A DNA stretch of 64,000 nucleotides from Miscanthus floridulus (Eukaryota > Streptophyta > Magnoliopsida > Poales > Poaceae). The stretch covers positions 25,192,989-25,256,988 of the forward strand of contig NC_089598.1 in assembly GCF_019320115.1 (NCBI RefSeq). The letters are read 5' to 3'. Both the position numbers and the translations under genes were made by a program. The notes beneath the pieces are model-generated. The model saw only the letters and a list, made by a program, of their open reading frames with translations, was not told the origin of the DNA and searched no databases. Shown piece by piece: positions 24,108 to 35,680 of this stretch. Each line of letters starts with the position of its first letter. The first letter of the stretch is position 1.

Positions 24108-25690
24108 GTGTGGCTAATCTTAACAATAGATCAGGAGTTTAAGGATTTTGAAAACATTGATGCAACTCCTCAAAAGTACACATGCTTTCAAACAAAAATT
24201 ATCCTCTGGATTAGAATAAACCGATCTGACTTTCAAACTCACCCATATTACCTTTAACTATAGGGCTTTTGAGCTTTCACTTGGATATTGAGCAATTGAA
24301 AGACAGAACGATCAAGTCAAGCACCATGTCTCAAGTTCTTTGTTCAACCATTGTTCCAGAGTTTTTATAAGTTTTCAAAATAAAACTTAGAGATTCCATT
24401 GTATGACACTATTAAGTCACTTAAATATGTGGTATTTGTGTATCCTCAACAAGGCAATAAATGATGCTATGCCTTCCTTTTTCCTACAACTAAGGCTTAT
24501 GTGGAGCTCATAGTAATGGAAATTACATGAAAGAACATACTTGCAATACATATATTGTAAAGTCAAACCTCGGATCCAAAGAGAGTTGGGTTATACAATC
24601 AAATCAAGATGTGCATGCGTGTGAAATATGGTGGGTATATGGTGGCTAGCCTAATTCTATTATGCTCCTTGAAAACATATCTCTCATTTGAACTTGGAAT
24701 CATCTTTGCAAGAAAATATCGGCTATCTTATTCATCTCATTTTTTCAAGTGGGCATCTAAGTACCCATTGTTTTAAATATCTCGGACACTTGTCCATTTT
24801 TTCTCTCTTCTTTTTTTTCTTTTTTTATGAATAACTTTTGCATAGCCCCATGTCTCTTTTCTGCAACAAAACTTTAGAGAGATAGCAACAAGAACTTGGA
24901 GCATTTATTTGGTGGAATTCCTATCAAGCATGTTTTTATGTTTTCTTCTAGTGTAGGAGTAAAACATTTTTGGGTGGATCTAGATAGAAAACATGTTTTT
25001 GCGCCTACACCCAGTGTAGGAGTAGTGCATATGCGAGTGGTGTATGTGATCTTGATTTTAAGAGCATGACAAACCTCTCATAAGGGATCAACAAAGCTTG
25101 ACTAAACTCAATGCAAAACAAGTAGCATATAAGTAGAAACTTTTCCTAGCCTAGATATCATGTTTGGCTCTGGTAGGAATTCAAGCTTTGTCATACAGGA
25201 ACTCATCATGTTGCCTTTTTAGGTTTTCAAAAGAAATCTCTAGAATTTAGTATCACTTGGAATAAGATAAATAGCAGCTTAGACCTTCTCATATCATATC
25301 CGTCAATTACCTAGATTTAGATCAAGCATTTGCTACCCTCGAGTTTCAAGTTCAGAGCAAATTTTCATGTCAAATCAATTTCATCCAAAACTTGGGAGAA
25401 TTCCAGGCTGAAAACTAGGTACTTGAAAGAAATTACAACAAAGAAACTATTCATCATTTCTATCATGTGAGATCATCTTTAAGTTCTATTCATTTATTTG
25501 ACTCTTAAAGACAAGAAACTAAGCATACCTTGAGCAAATTAAACTTAAAGAAAACTTTGTACACACTAATATATATAGAAGATAAAGACAAATTTTTGTT
25601 TTTGTTTTCTTAGTTTTGCATTTTTTTATGAATACAAATTTGAAAATTAAATAAACTAAAGAAAATAATAAAATACCAGAAAGAAAACTT
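24108..25690 (-). other. noncoding spacer of reverse Athila-like element
   Basis: Reverse complement of about 16600-18100. Shared landmarks are the CTACACTGGG(T/A)GTAGG motifs, CATGTTTTTGTG-type repeats, and GTTTTGCATTGAGTTT. No gene. Together the two copies make an inverted repeat of roughly 1.5 kb, with centres about 7.5 kb apart. Confidence 0.7.
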
Positions 25691-25739
25691 ACCTGCAATA
25701 ATGGGGGCTCCTCCCCCAAGCTGGGTATTGCTGCGGTCT

Positions 25740-26710
25740 CTTAGAAAGGCAGGTCGATGCGGAGACCTTGGAACAAGTATCGCCAATTGACGTTCTCCTG
25801 CTCCTGGTGCTACTGGATGGCGGCAAGGCGTTGTCCTGCTTCTTCTTGCCACTGGGAATGTTGGTGCAGGGTGTTCTGGATCTCATGTTGGCTCTCCTCA
25901 ATGGTAGTGAGCCTGGTGTCGAAGCGAGTGTGTTCCATCTACTGCTCATGGTAACCCATGGGCGGTGGATGGTGACCCATGTCTTGATCATGATAGCCCG
26001 TGGGGTGGTCATGGAAGCCACGAGCAGAGAAGGACATACGTCCTCCCTGGTAGCCACTGGAGACCTCCTCATATGGTTGTTGCTGATAGTAATCAAAGTT
26101 GCCATCCTACCATTGTGCACTTGAGCCCTGATGCCAGGAACTCTCCCAATGATGCGGAGAAGGTTGTTCCCACCTAGCATGTTCAGGTTAGTGCATACAG
26201 GAAGATCCCGGCTAGTCTCAGACTGCATGCACAGGATGGTGCACCTAAGAAGGTCCTGCTTGATCAAATCTTGTGTAGTCGGTGAAGGCTGGGCCCACTA
26301 GAATGGGGTTATCTCCACGGTATCGAGGCTGCGGGTTGCGAGTGATCCTCACAGAGGCACTCTTGCGAGGTGCTTCCTCCTTTCTCTATGTCTTGTAGTA
26401 GGGCTGGATCGTAGGTAGGAGTGGGGACGACATCCCAGGGCTTCAGCTTCTTATAGATGTTCTTCTCCCTATCTCCCCAGAGCTTGATCTACTTCTCTTG
26501 CAAAAGAACGTTCCTCTCTATGGGGGTTGATCGGGACGGTGCTCCAATAGCAGGAGACAAAGGATCGACCTCCATGTCGGTGCTTGCTCGGGATGAAGAA
26601 CTTCTTGTTGAATGGAACGATATCGCCCACTTAAGCTTGCCAGCGATTTTGCTCATTTTCTTGCAAAATATATAAAAACAACGCAACTCACGGAACGGGG
26701 TTAGAAACAA
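25740..26710 (-). pseudogene. Athila-type post-pol ORF fragment
   Basis: The minus strand carries a frame ISFHSTRSSSSRASTDMEVD (about 26660-26489) and, after frame breaks, MEHTRFDTRLTTIEESQHE (about 25935) with a stop after AAIQ, ending RIDLPF near 25750. It is homologous to the forward segment at 16341-16481. Athila elements carry an extra ORF here that is sometimes called env-like. I see no signal peptide or membrane segment, so I make no functional claim. Confidence 0.5.
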
Positions 26711-26837
26711 TAAAAATGTTAGTGGTTAGCTGTCCAAAAGTCAATCATCCAGAGGTTAGTCATCTGAGATTGTTAAGTGAATATTCTAATCAAGATTGTG
26801 GCATGACTTCTCCTCTAATAATTTTTAATTTCCTCTC

Positions 26838-29837
26838 TTGATTTGGACAGCACTACCACTCTTAAATTCTATTTTTCCTTGCTCAAATTTCAGCAGCACC
26901 TCTCTTTCTCTTACTCAAGATTTTTGCAGTACTTTCACTCTCAACTTTCTCACTCTTTTCTACTTTCAAAATCACTTCTACCAATTGCCGAAATTGACAA
27001 CATGTTTGATCACTAAGTCTAGCATGGGTTGGTTATGGCATAGAAGGCTTGGTCATGTTGGAATGAAACAATTGAACAAGTTGATTAAGCATGACTTAGT
27101 TAGAGGCTTGAAAGATGTTACATTTGAGAAGGATAAGCTATATAGTGCATGTCAAGCCGGAAAGCAAGTTGGTAACACACATCCTAAGAAGAGCATGATG
27201 AGCACATCTAAGGCATTTGAGTTGATGCACATGGACTTGTTTGGACCAACCACATACACTAGCATTTGTGGAAATAAATATGGATTTATGATTGTGGATG
27301 ATTTCACTAGATACACATAGGTGTTCTTTCTTGTTGATAAGAGTGATGTGTTTGCAACATTCAAATCATTTGTCAAGGGCATTCACAATGAGTTTGAAAC
27401 AACCATCAAGAAAGTGAGAAGTGACAATGGAAGTGAGTTCAAGAACACAAGAATTGATGAGTTGTGTGATGAATTTGGAATTAGACATCAATTCTCAGCC
27501 AAGTACACTCAATCAAATGGCTTAGTTGAAAGGAAGAATAGAACTTTGATTGACATGGCAAGATCAATGTTGAGTGAGTACAATATGAGTCATTTATTTT
27601 GGGCCGAAGCAATCAACACGGCTTGCTATTATAGCAACCAACTCTATTGTCACCCCATGATGGAGAAGACACCTTATGAGCTATTGAATGGAAGAAAGCC
27701 CAACATAGCATACTTTCGGGTTTTTGGTTATAAATGCTACATATTGAAGAAAGGCACTAGATTGAGCAAGTTTGAAAAGAAATATGATGAAGATTTCTTG
27801 CTTGGTTACTCCACTACTAGTAAGGCATATAGAGTTTGGAATTTGGCTAGTGGTACTCTTGAGGATGTTCATGATGTGGAGTTTGATGAAACAAATGGTT
27901 CCCAAGAGGAAGATGAGAATCTAGATGATGTAAGAGGCACTCAATTAGTCAATGCAATGAAGAACATGGACATTGGTGATATAAGGCCTAGAGAGGTGAT
28001 TGATGTTGAAGATGACAAGAATCAAGTGCTCTCTAACTCAAATGTGCAAGCTAGTGGTTCTCTTGATCAAGTTCAAGCAAGTACTAGTCATGACAAAGTG
28101 TAAGATCAACAACAAGTGGCTAGTTCATCATCTCAACCAAGTGATCAACCAAATGCAAGCAATCAAGTGCAAGTGCTTCAACCAACCAATATTGCAAGAG
28201 ATCATCCATTGGACACTATCATTGGTGATATTTGAAGAGGTGTGCAAACTAGATCAAGATTGGCCTCATTTTGTGAGCATTTCTCTTTTGTGTCATCCAT
28301 TGAACCTAAGAAGATAGATGAAGCTTTGAGGGATGTTGATTGGGTAAATGCTATGCATGAAGAGCTAAACAACTTCACAAGAAATCAAGTATGGGAGTTA
28401 GTTGAGAGGCCTAAGAATCATAATGTGATTGGAACCAAATGGATCTTTCGGAACAAGCAAGATCAAGATGGGATAGTAATAAGGAACAAAGCAAGATTAG
28501 TGGCTCAAGGTTACACTCAAGTTGAAGGTATTGACTTTGGAGAAACATATGCCCCGGTTGCAAGATTGGAAGCAATTAGGATCTTGTTAGCCTATGTTTG
28601 TGCCCACAACATCAAGTTGTACCAAATGGATGTGAAAAGTGCATTTCTCAATGGGTACATCAATGAGCTTGTGTATGTTGAACAACCTCCCGGTTTTGAA
28701 GATGAAAAGAAACCCAACCATGTTTACAAGTTGAGAAAGAGTTTGTATGGATTGAAACAAGCACCTAGAGCATGGTATGAGAGATTGAGGAATTTCCTAC
28801 TCTCTAAGGGATTCAAGATGGGAAAAGTTGACACCACTCTCTTCACCAAGAAGCTTGGAAATGACTTGTTTATAATGCAAATCTATGTTGATGATATCAT
28901 ATTTGGGTCAACAAATCAAGATTTTTGTGAAGAGTTTAGCAAGATGATGGCAAGTGAGTTTGAGATGTCTATGATTGGAGAGCTTAGTTACTTCCTTGGT
29001 CTTCAAATCAAGCAAATGAAGAATGGCACATTTATGAGTCAAGGCAAGTATATCAAGGACATGCTCAAGAAGTTTGGAATGGATGATAGTAAAGCTATTA
29101 GTACACCAATGGGGACAAGTGGAAGCTTGGATAGTGATGCTAGTGGCAACATGGTGGATCAAAAGATATATCGGTCTATGATTGGAAGCCTACTCTATGT
29201 GACCGCATCAAGGCCGGATGTGATGTTTAGTGTATGCATGTATGCTAGATTTCAAGCCTCACCAAGAGAAAGTCATTTAAAGGGAACAAAGAGAATATTG
29301 AGGTACTTGAAGCATACACAAAATGTTGGATTGTGGTATCCCAAAGGAGCAAGATTTGAGTTGATTGGATATTCGGACTCTGATTATGCGGGATGCAAAG
29401 TTGAGAGAAAAAGCACATCGGGCATATGTCAACTATTGGGAAGATCACTTATGTCTTGGTCATCAAAGAAGCAAAACAGTGTGGCACTTTCAAAAGTCGA
29501 AGCGGAGTACATTTCGGCCGGTAGTTGTTGTGCTCAATTACTTTGGATGAAGGCTACCTTGGGTGATTTTGGGATCAAATTCAAGCAAGTGCCATTGCTA
29601 TGTGACAATGAGAGTGTCGTAAAGCTTACCAACAACCCAGTTCAACATTCAAGAACAAAGCATATTGATGTCCGCCATCATTTCATAAGAGATCACCAAC
29701 AAAAAGGGAACATTTGCATTGAGAGTGTGGGCACCGAAGATCAACTTGTCGATATCTTCACCAAGCCACTTGATGAGAAGAGGTTTTGCAAGCTAAGGAA
29801 TGAATTAAACATACTTGACTTCTCCAATATGTGTTGA
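26838..29837 (+). pseudogene. Copia pol: integrase, reverse transcriptase, RNase H (broken)
   Basis: One frame holds the whole pol but three stops break it: TAG 27318, TAA 28101 and TGA 28233. Domains in order: pre-integrase HHCC region (HRRLGH...; the first Cys position reads Tyr in LYSACQ), integrase with DDE residues in HMDLFG, RSDNGSEF and GLVERKN, then reverse transcriptase with [12 protein letters not shown] and the YVDD box (about 28890), and RNase H with YSDSDYAG and SKVEAEYIS. It ends FSNMC at 29837. Only the reverse transcriptase-RNase H half (28242-29837) remains open. No env-like ORF follows. Confidence 0.9.
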
Positions 29838-30934
29838 TGCACCCCCCCACTTATATGACATGCCTCTCCTTCGAGTAATCCAAGGTAAAAGTTGATTGGC
29901 ATGGCATACATACTTGATAAGGACATGTTTAGTGCATCTAGATATATTTCACATTTGAATAGGCTGATTCATGAAAATCAAATGAATTTGATGCTTGTAT
30001 GGTATCACTATTGCTTGTATGCTTGAAATGATCTAGTGGTAGCATATGACATGTTTGTGGGCTTGTAAACCTAGTGTTTTATCTAGAAAATAAGCTATAA
30101 GTGTTTAACTCAACATGGTACAAGATAACCCTTATTAGGAGGTGTGAAGAAGCTTGTCCTTGGATCAAACCGAGCTAAATATCTTTTGCAAGTGATCTAG
30201 ATTGAACCAAATTGGGAAAATGATCCTCACTTCACATGGTTTCACCCCAACCTATCTATAATTTGAGCTCGCCTTTTTGTGCTAATTGTTGACAAAGGGG
30301 GAGAGAAATTCACAAAGATAGTAGATAGGAGGAGAAAACAAATGAAATAACATCATAAGGGGATCAATAAAAAATGCACACAAGTAGGGGGAGCAAGCTT
30401 ATAAACTTGTATCTTGCTTTTTGATGTGCATTTCATATATTTGCTTGCATAGCACAAGTCTTAAATTTCAATATCCATGCTTGTGTGGTATATGCTAGTT
30501 ATAGGTTTGAACGATGAAATGAAAAACTAGCATGCATAGGCTAAGTAATTAGACTCATGCTCACATTATGAAAACTAGACCCTTGCTTCTAATGTTGATC
30601 TCGCGGGGTATTCTAGTTTTTTTGTGTATGTCTAGTTACTAATGGTGCTAAGGATGGTATATTGGTGCACTCCAATTGGTATCACGCTTTAAAGGTCCAT
30701 CTCTTATACCTTAGCATCTTATGGTAGAAATTGTCTCCTATATTTCCTATCTAAGCATATGTGCAAGCTACAATCCATACTCTTAGCATATATGTAGGGG
30801 GAGCAATTGCTATCATTTGGAGTTCATGAAACTTGTCCATATTCTTTTACACATGGTAAATATGCTTGGGCAAGCAACATGGATTCAATTAAATTATAAT
30901 TCATATCTTTGTGAAAGGGTTGTCATCAATTACC
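29838..30934. other. noncoding 3' region of Copia element
   Basis: 1.1 kb between the pol stop and the polypurine tract. No open frame of note, and AGGGGGAGCAA words recur (about 30385 and 30795). SIRE-lineage elements may carry an env-like ORF here; this copy does not. Confidence 0.6.
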
Positions 30935-30948
30935 AAAAAGGGGGAGAT
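30935..30948 (+). other. polypurine tract of Copia element
   Basis: AAAAAGGGGGAGAT lies immediately before the LTR start TGAAAGC, in the position and form of a plus-strand primer site. Confidence 0.85.
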
Positions 30949-32888
30949 TGAAAGCTCTAGTTTGGTTTTGGTTAATTGATGAAACCCTAAAGTGCTAACC
31001 TAGTTTATCAAAGTGATTGTGAGATAGGTAGCACTACTCCAAGTGATGAAGCAATGGCGAAGATCATGACAATGGTGATGGCATGGTGATGATCAAATGC
31101 TTGAACTTGGAAAAGAAGAAAGAGAAAAACAAAAGGCTCAAGGCAAAGGTATAAACAGTAGGAGCCATTTTGTTTCAGTGATCAAGACATTTAGCGAGTG
31201 TGATCATATTTAGGTTAGATAGCCGTACTATTAAGAGGGGTGAAACTCATATTGAAATGCGGTTATCAAAGTGCCACTAGATGCTCTAACTCATTGCATA
31301 TGCATTTAGGATCTAGTGGAGTGCTAACACCCTTGAAAATGTTTGTGAAAATATGCTAACACATGTGCACAAGGTGATACACTTGGTGGTTGGCACATTT
31401 GAGCAAGGGTTAGAAACTTCACCGGCGGAGTATCCGCCCGTAGAGTGTGGATAGTCTAACGGTGCCACCGACGCTCTTTATAGAAAAGACTAAGGTCACT
31501 GTAAGTGACCGGACGCTGGTCTCGATAGGACCGGTGCGTCCGGTCAGTGGCAGCAGAGGGCACATCTTTCGGTCTTCGACCGGATGCTGGCGCTAAAAGT
31601 GACCAGACGCTGGCAGGGTGCGTCCGGTCAGTGCTGACGTACGCTGACGTGGGGCGCACAGAGAAGACATTGAGTGATCGTACGCTGGGTGAGTCCGGTC
31701 ATGAAATTTCGTGTTTGGAACCTTACTGGAAACAACCGAACGCTGGGGTCCAGCGTCCGGTCACTTTCTAACTGACGCGTCCGGTCATCAATTGACCGTT
31801 GAGATCGGGCGATCGGCGTTTGAAGCCGATGACACGTGGCAAGCATTGGGCAACCGGACGCTGGCGTCCTACGTCCGGTCGAACTAACCGGAGCATCCGG
31901 TCACCCCGTGTTGTGCCTAGTGAAGGGGTACAATGGCTCTATTTCGTGGGGGCTTCTATTTAAGCCCCATGGCCGGCTTAAGCTCACTCTCTTGGCCATT
32001 TGTATTGACATAGCAACCTTGTGAGCTTAGCCAAAGCCCTCCCACTCATCTCTATCATTGATTCATCATCTTTGTGAGATTGGGAGAGAATCCAAGTGCA
32101 TTGCTTGAGTGATTGCATCTAGAGGCACTTGGTATTCTTGTTTTGCTGCGGATTTTGCTTGTTGCTCTTGGTGGTTGCCACCACCTAGATGTCTTGGGGC
32201 AGCGGTGGAGGATTGACACGAGTTGGTGATTGTTCGTGGCCATCTCCGGTGATTGTGAGGGGATTTGTACCTTCTCCGGCGGAGCGCCAAAAGGTAACTC
32301 TAGTGGATTGCTCGTGTCATTGAGTTACCTCACTTGTGGGTAGGTTCTTGCTGTGTCCAATCGTGTGGATGAGGTTTGTGCAACACCTCTTAGCCATCGA
32401 ACCACCAAATGTTGGTCGACACAACGGGGACATAGCGTGTTGGCAAGCACGTGAACCTTGGGAGAAAATCGATTGTCTCTTGCTATTTGGCATTCTCTCG
32501 GTGATTGATTTCATCTTCATCTTGTGATTGGTTCATCCCTCTACATGGCGGTATAATCACCCTACTCACTCTTCTATATTCTTGCAAACTAGTTGTGGCA
32601 AGCTCTTTAGTGTAATTATAATTGAGAGCTTGTTTTGTTATTTAAGTTCATCTAGTGGAGCTCTTTAGTGTAGCAAGATTGAGAGCTCTTAGTGAGTAGT
32701 ATCATAGCAAGTTGTATGTCTAGTAATCATTGCAACTAGAATTGTTGGATAGGTGGCTTGCAACCCTCGTAGAGCTAGAGCAAGTTTGCATTTCGCTATT
32801 TGTCTTACTAATCAAATTGCTCTAGTTGATTTGTAGAGTTTTAAATGGGCTATTCACCCCCCCCCTCTAGCCATATTAGGACCTTTCA
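30949..32888 (+). repeat. 3' LTR of SIRE-like Copia element
   Basis: 1940 bp, from TGAAAGCTCTAG to CCTTTCA. It is the inverted partner of the solo LTR at 3330-5260. The part at 31500-31910 is crowded with GACCGGACGCTGG / GCGTCCGGTCA units in both orientations. The flanking base on the right (GGTAG, 32889) is Athila-like gag. Confidence 0.9.
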
Positions 32889-33016
32889 GGTAGCTTGCAC
32901 CATGTTGATGAGGCTTGGCTTGAGCTCAAACTCGAGGTTGGTAGTTCTGAGTGTTGGTTCAGTGCGAATGTTCTCGATGCTTGGAGCAGAGAACTCACGC
33001 AGGGTCTTGTCAGCCA
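32889..33016 (-). pseudogene. N-terminus of Athila-like gag, cut by Copia LTR
   Basis: From ATG at 33016 the minus strand encodes MADKTLREFSAPSIENIR, later FELKPSLINMVQA, the conserved start of grass Athila-type gag proteins. It ends after 42 codons where the Copia LTR was inserted. The rest of gag is not found at the other side of the Copia remnant, so it has been deleted. Confidence 0.7.
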
Positions 33017-33216
33017 TAGCTTCAGAAACTAGTGTTGAGCTTCCTCTTGTTTTGGTTGATTCTGATTGATGGAAATTATTGGTAAATCACAACCAATCCT
33101 GCAATACCCTATATAAGATATGAACAAAGACAAACAAGGGTAAGCCTGCTAAAGCAGAGGTGTTATGATTTTATCAATAAGTATTTATTTGGTCAATTCT
33201 CTTAGCCATGTGCCCC

Positions 33217-33234
33217 TCCCTGGCAACGGCGCTA
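33217..33234 (-). other. primer-binding site of Athila-like element
   Basis: The minus strand reads TAGCGCCGTTGCCAGGGA, close to the tRNA-Asp-type PBS TGGCGCCGTTGCCGGGGA of Athila elements (two differences). It lies 8 bases inside the LTR edge at 33243. Confidence 0.7.
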
Positions 33235-33242
33235 GAAATGCA

Positions 33243-33343
33243 TGTTGGCATTTCTTAGCATCACTCTTTACTAAGTTGTCATCCCTAGCATGATGCCAGA
33301 AATGCATTGTTGGTAATTATAAATGACACTTGAAGATTCAGAG

Positions 33344-33399
<56 letters not shown>

Positions 33400-34733
33400 T
33401 ATCCGTAAGTGTACAGATAATATACCATTGTAGTATTTCACCTGGGAGTATGCCAGGTATCGTTATTTATATTTTATCTACAAAGAGGAGCTATGGAGTT
33501 GTGTTGGCATAGAGATATTGACATATATATATACTTATGATAAAACCACTCTCATGCTATGGCAGGGGTAAGTCAAATGATAAATAAATAATAAGTGTAA
33601 GGTAATAATGGTATTCTAGAGATAGAAATAAAGACTCATAAAATGTAGAACGGCTAAGCAGGAGATTCATTAAAAGTAAAAGATTCCTAAGTCATTCCTT
33701 ATTTACTATATCTTTTGTACACCCAAGTACATACACTCTCATCTATAGTATAATTAACTTTGGATCTATTCATGAGGAACATTACTAAGAAAGATCAAGA
33801 ACAGAGCTTGTCACCCTTTGCAACCGCGTTCTACTTACTCTACAAACGGGGAGTGGACTACAAAGGACTCAACGAGAGTGTCACGTCCACGATCTACCAC
33901 GTGACCTAGAGTGCATAATGCATCCACAAGCAAACAATATCTAAGCACCATGCTTATATAGTGTTGACCACTTAACTCACTCGAGTACTGAGCTAAGAGC
34001 TTTGTGAACATATGCATAAATTCATCATCAATCATAACTATATCAAGCATATAACTAGAGCAAACTAGGAACATAATATTGAAGTAGCACAAAGTCATAA
34101 ATTTAGAGATACAATGGCTATACCAGTCTTTAGACTGCAGATCCAGAATCCTAAGCAATAGCCCACACTCTACTGAACCTTGCTAGCTAGCCTATAGTAG
34201 AAACTTGAAGAATTAGAGCTCTATTCTCTTCCCTCTAGAAACCCTAATTTCTGGTCTGATCTTGACTTATGGCAGCATGCTCTGTAGGGGGGCAGGGGCT
34301 GGTTATATAGGCCAGAGCGTCAATCCTGAGCCCACGGATCAAACCGATTTAAAGGATGGCGTAGATGCAACCTAGGAGGTAGTGGAGAACCGACATTTAA
34401 AGGAGGGGTTGACATGTGGGCCCAGGGGGGCAGGCGGCTTACAGGTGGGGTTGGCTGGCCCCACATGTCAGTGCCTTGGCCTCTACTTCGGTGTGGTGTC
34501 TTCCCGAGTCTTCTAGAACCTTCTAGGGTAGTTTTCGCAGCGGATAAGCGTGTTTTTATTTGACAATTTGATCCCTCTTGACAGATTTCTAGATAAACCC
34601 TACTAAAAACATAGATTCACTAAAACTTATAGAAATTGTCAGTTTAAACCCCTAAATCTATGTTGATGATCCTGTTTATACATTTATTCAAGTTAAGTTG
34701 ACGGTTTTTGATGGATGATAACTACCATCAACA
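33243..34733 (-). repeat. 5' LTR of reverse Athila-like element
   Basis: 1491 bp, TGTTGGCATTTC to CCATCAACA as written on the plus strand, with perfect TG/CA ends. It is intact, unlike its partner at 22830. It contains an expanded AT microsatellite at 33350-33396 that is absent from the partner. Confidence 0.85.
33350..33396. repeat. (AT)n microsatellite inside LTR
   Basis: About 23 AT units. The matching place in the other LTR (near 22940) has only ATATACATATT, so expansion happened after insertion. Confidence 0.9.
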
Positions 34734-34738
34734 GTGCC
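34734..34738. other. target-site duplication GTGCC (right copy)
   Basis: Partner of 22825-22829. Beyond it the sequence of the interrupted Tat-like LTR resumes (CCTCTCTATGGGTTCC). Confidence 0.85.
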
Positions 34739-35680
34739 CCTCTCTATGGGTTCCCCTACCCCCGATGTTGGGCAGGAGCGAATGGAGTGGGATGGAATGA
34801 TCTATCTTGGATCGTCCTCCCCCTTCTAGGTTCAACCTTATCCCTTATATAACAAGATAGGTCGGGTACATGGCGGTTTGGGGAGATGAGTCTATGGTCT
34901 ACATGCACTATAGTTTAGGAGGGTCTTGCAGCGGCGCTCTGTGGACCATGGTAGTGTCGTGGAGCCGAAGAAGCCTTGGACGTTGTCTGACTGCTCTGTT
35001 CTAACACTCTACGTGTCAGGCTATGTCGGCTTGGACCGACCTTCCCCAGGTGGACCTTCTAGAGTCTTCTTGATGGCGAAGAAGGTCGGTTCTAGGGGCT
35101 GACACATGGGCCTAGGAGCCACCCAGTCCCTGGAGCCCATGGAAGCTTGTCTTCTTGGGTTACGCCTCGTGCATGACCCTATCATGGAAGTGGACGTCAA
35201 GGCCATGCCCAGGGCATGGTGTCCTGGAGCCCCCGAGCCTCGATGGCTCGGGGCTTGTCTTCTTACGCCCAGGCCTTGGTTGGCGTCGCAAGCCAGGCAA
35301 GAGCCAAGGCTTGAGCTTAGGTGTGTCGTTGGTCAGGAGCATGAAGCCTAGGCAAGCCCCTGAGCCCTGTACGGGGGTTGCACCGTGCCTAGGCTCGGCT
35401 AGGTTTCTTGGTCGGAGGGTGTGCATGAGCGTACCCGATGGGTATAGTCCCCGAGCCCCTGGGCGATCCTAGAGGGGTCAGTCGGGGATCTCTTTGGTCA
35501 GAAACCATTGATCTTGAGGCTTAACATACCCAAATGTTAGGATCTTGTCACTCGGTCAATGTCCCGGACATTCCCGACCGATGCCACCCCTTGCCAGTTT
35601 CACGTATAAATCGGTCGCAATTAGTTACTTGGCTTGTCGACCCCATCCACGACATGTGGTCTGTACGGGTGGTTACTCGG
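34739..35680 (-). repeat. remaining part of the Tat-like element's LTR
   Basis: It continues the LTR broken at 22829. The CCCGAGCC / CCTGGGCG-rich block near 35220-35470 is typical of RIRE2-type grass LTRs. No coding frame is credible. The outer end was not found with certainty. Confidence 0.45.

Larger units (their letters stand above)
26750..32888 (+). mobile_element. 5'-truncated SIRE-like Copia retrotransposon
   Basis: It contains pre-integrase zinc region, integrase, reverse transcriptase and RNase H in one frame (26838-29837), a 1.1-kb noncoding 3' segment, a polypurine tract (30935-30948) and a full 3' LTR (30949-32888). The 5' LTR, PBS and gag are missing, so the left edge (about 26750) is a deletion junction. 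On the right it ends exactly where the Athila-like gag (minus strand) begins, showing that it was inserted in that gag. The long LTR, the polypurine tract AAAAAGGGGGAGAT and the NILDFSNM C-terminus point to the SIRE/Maximus lineage. Confidence 0.85.
22830..34733 (-). mobile_element. Athila-like Gypsy element, reverse, gutted and carrying a Copia insert
   Basis: It is bounded by GTGCC duplications (22825-22829 and 34734-34738). Reading on the minus strand: 5' LTR 34733-33243, PBS 33234-33217, gag start 33016-32889, then a foreign Copia remnant (32888 to about 26750), a post-pol ORF fragment (26710-25740), a spacer, and a 3' LTR that has lost about 240 bases of its start (24107-22830). The gag remainder, protease, polymerase and integrase are gone. 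Both edges being intact shows that one insertion event was later gutted by deletion between the gag insertion point and the post-pol ORF. Confidence 0.8.

Noticed and set aside
29838..30934. env-like ORF of a SIRE-lineage element
   Set aside because: Looked for after pol and before the polypurine tract; no open frame of useful length is present.
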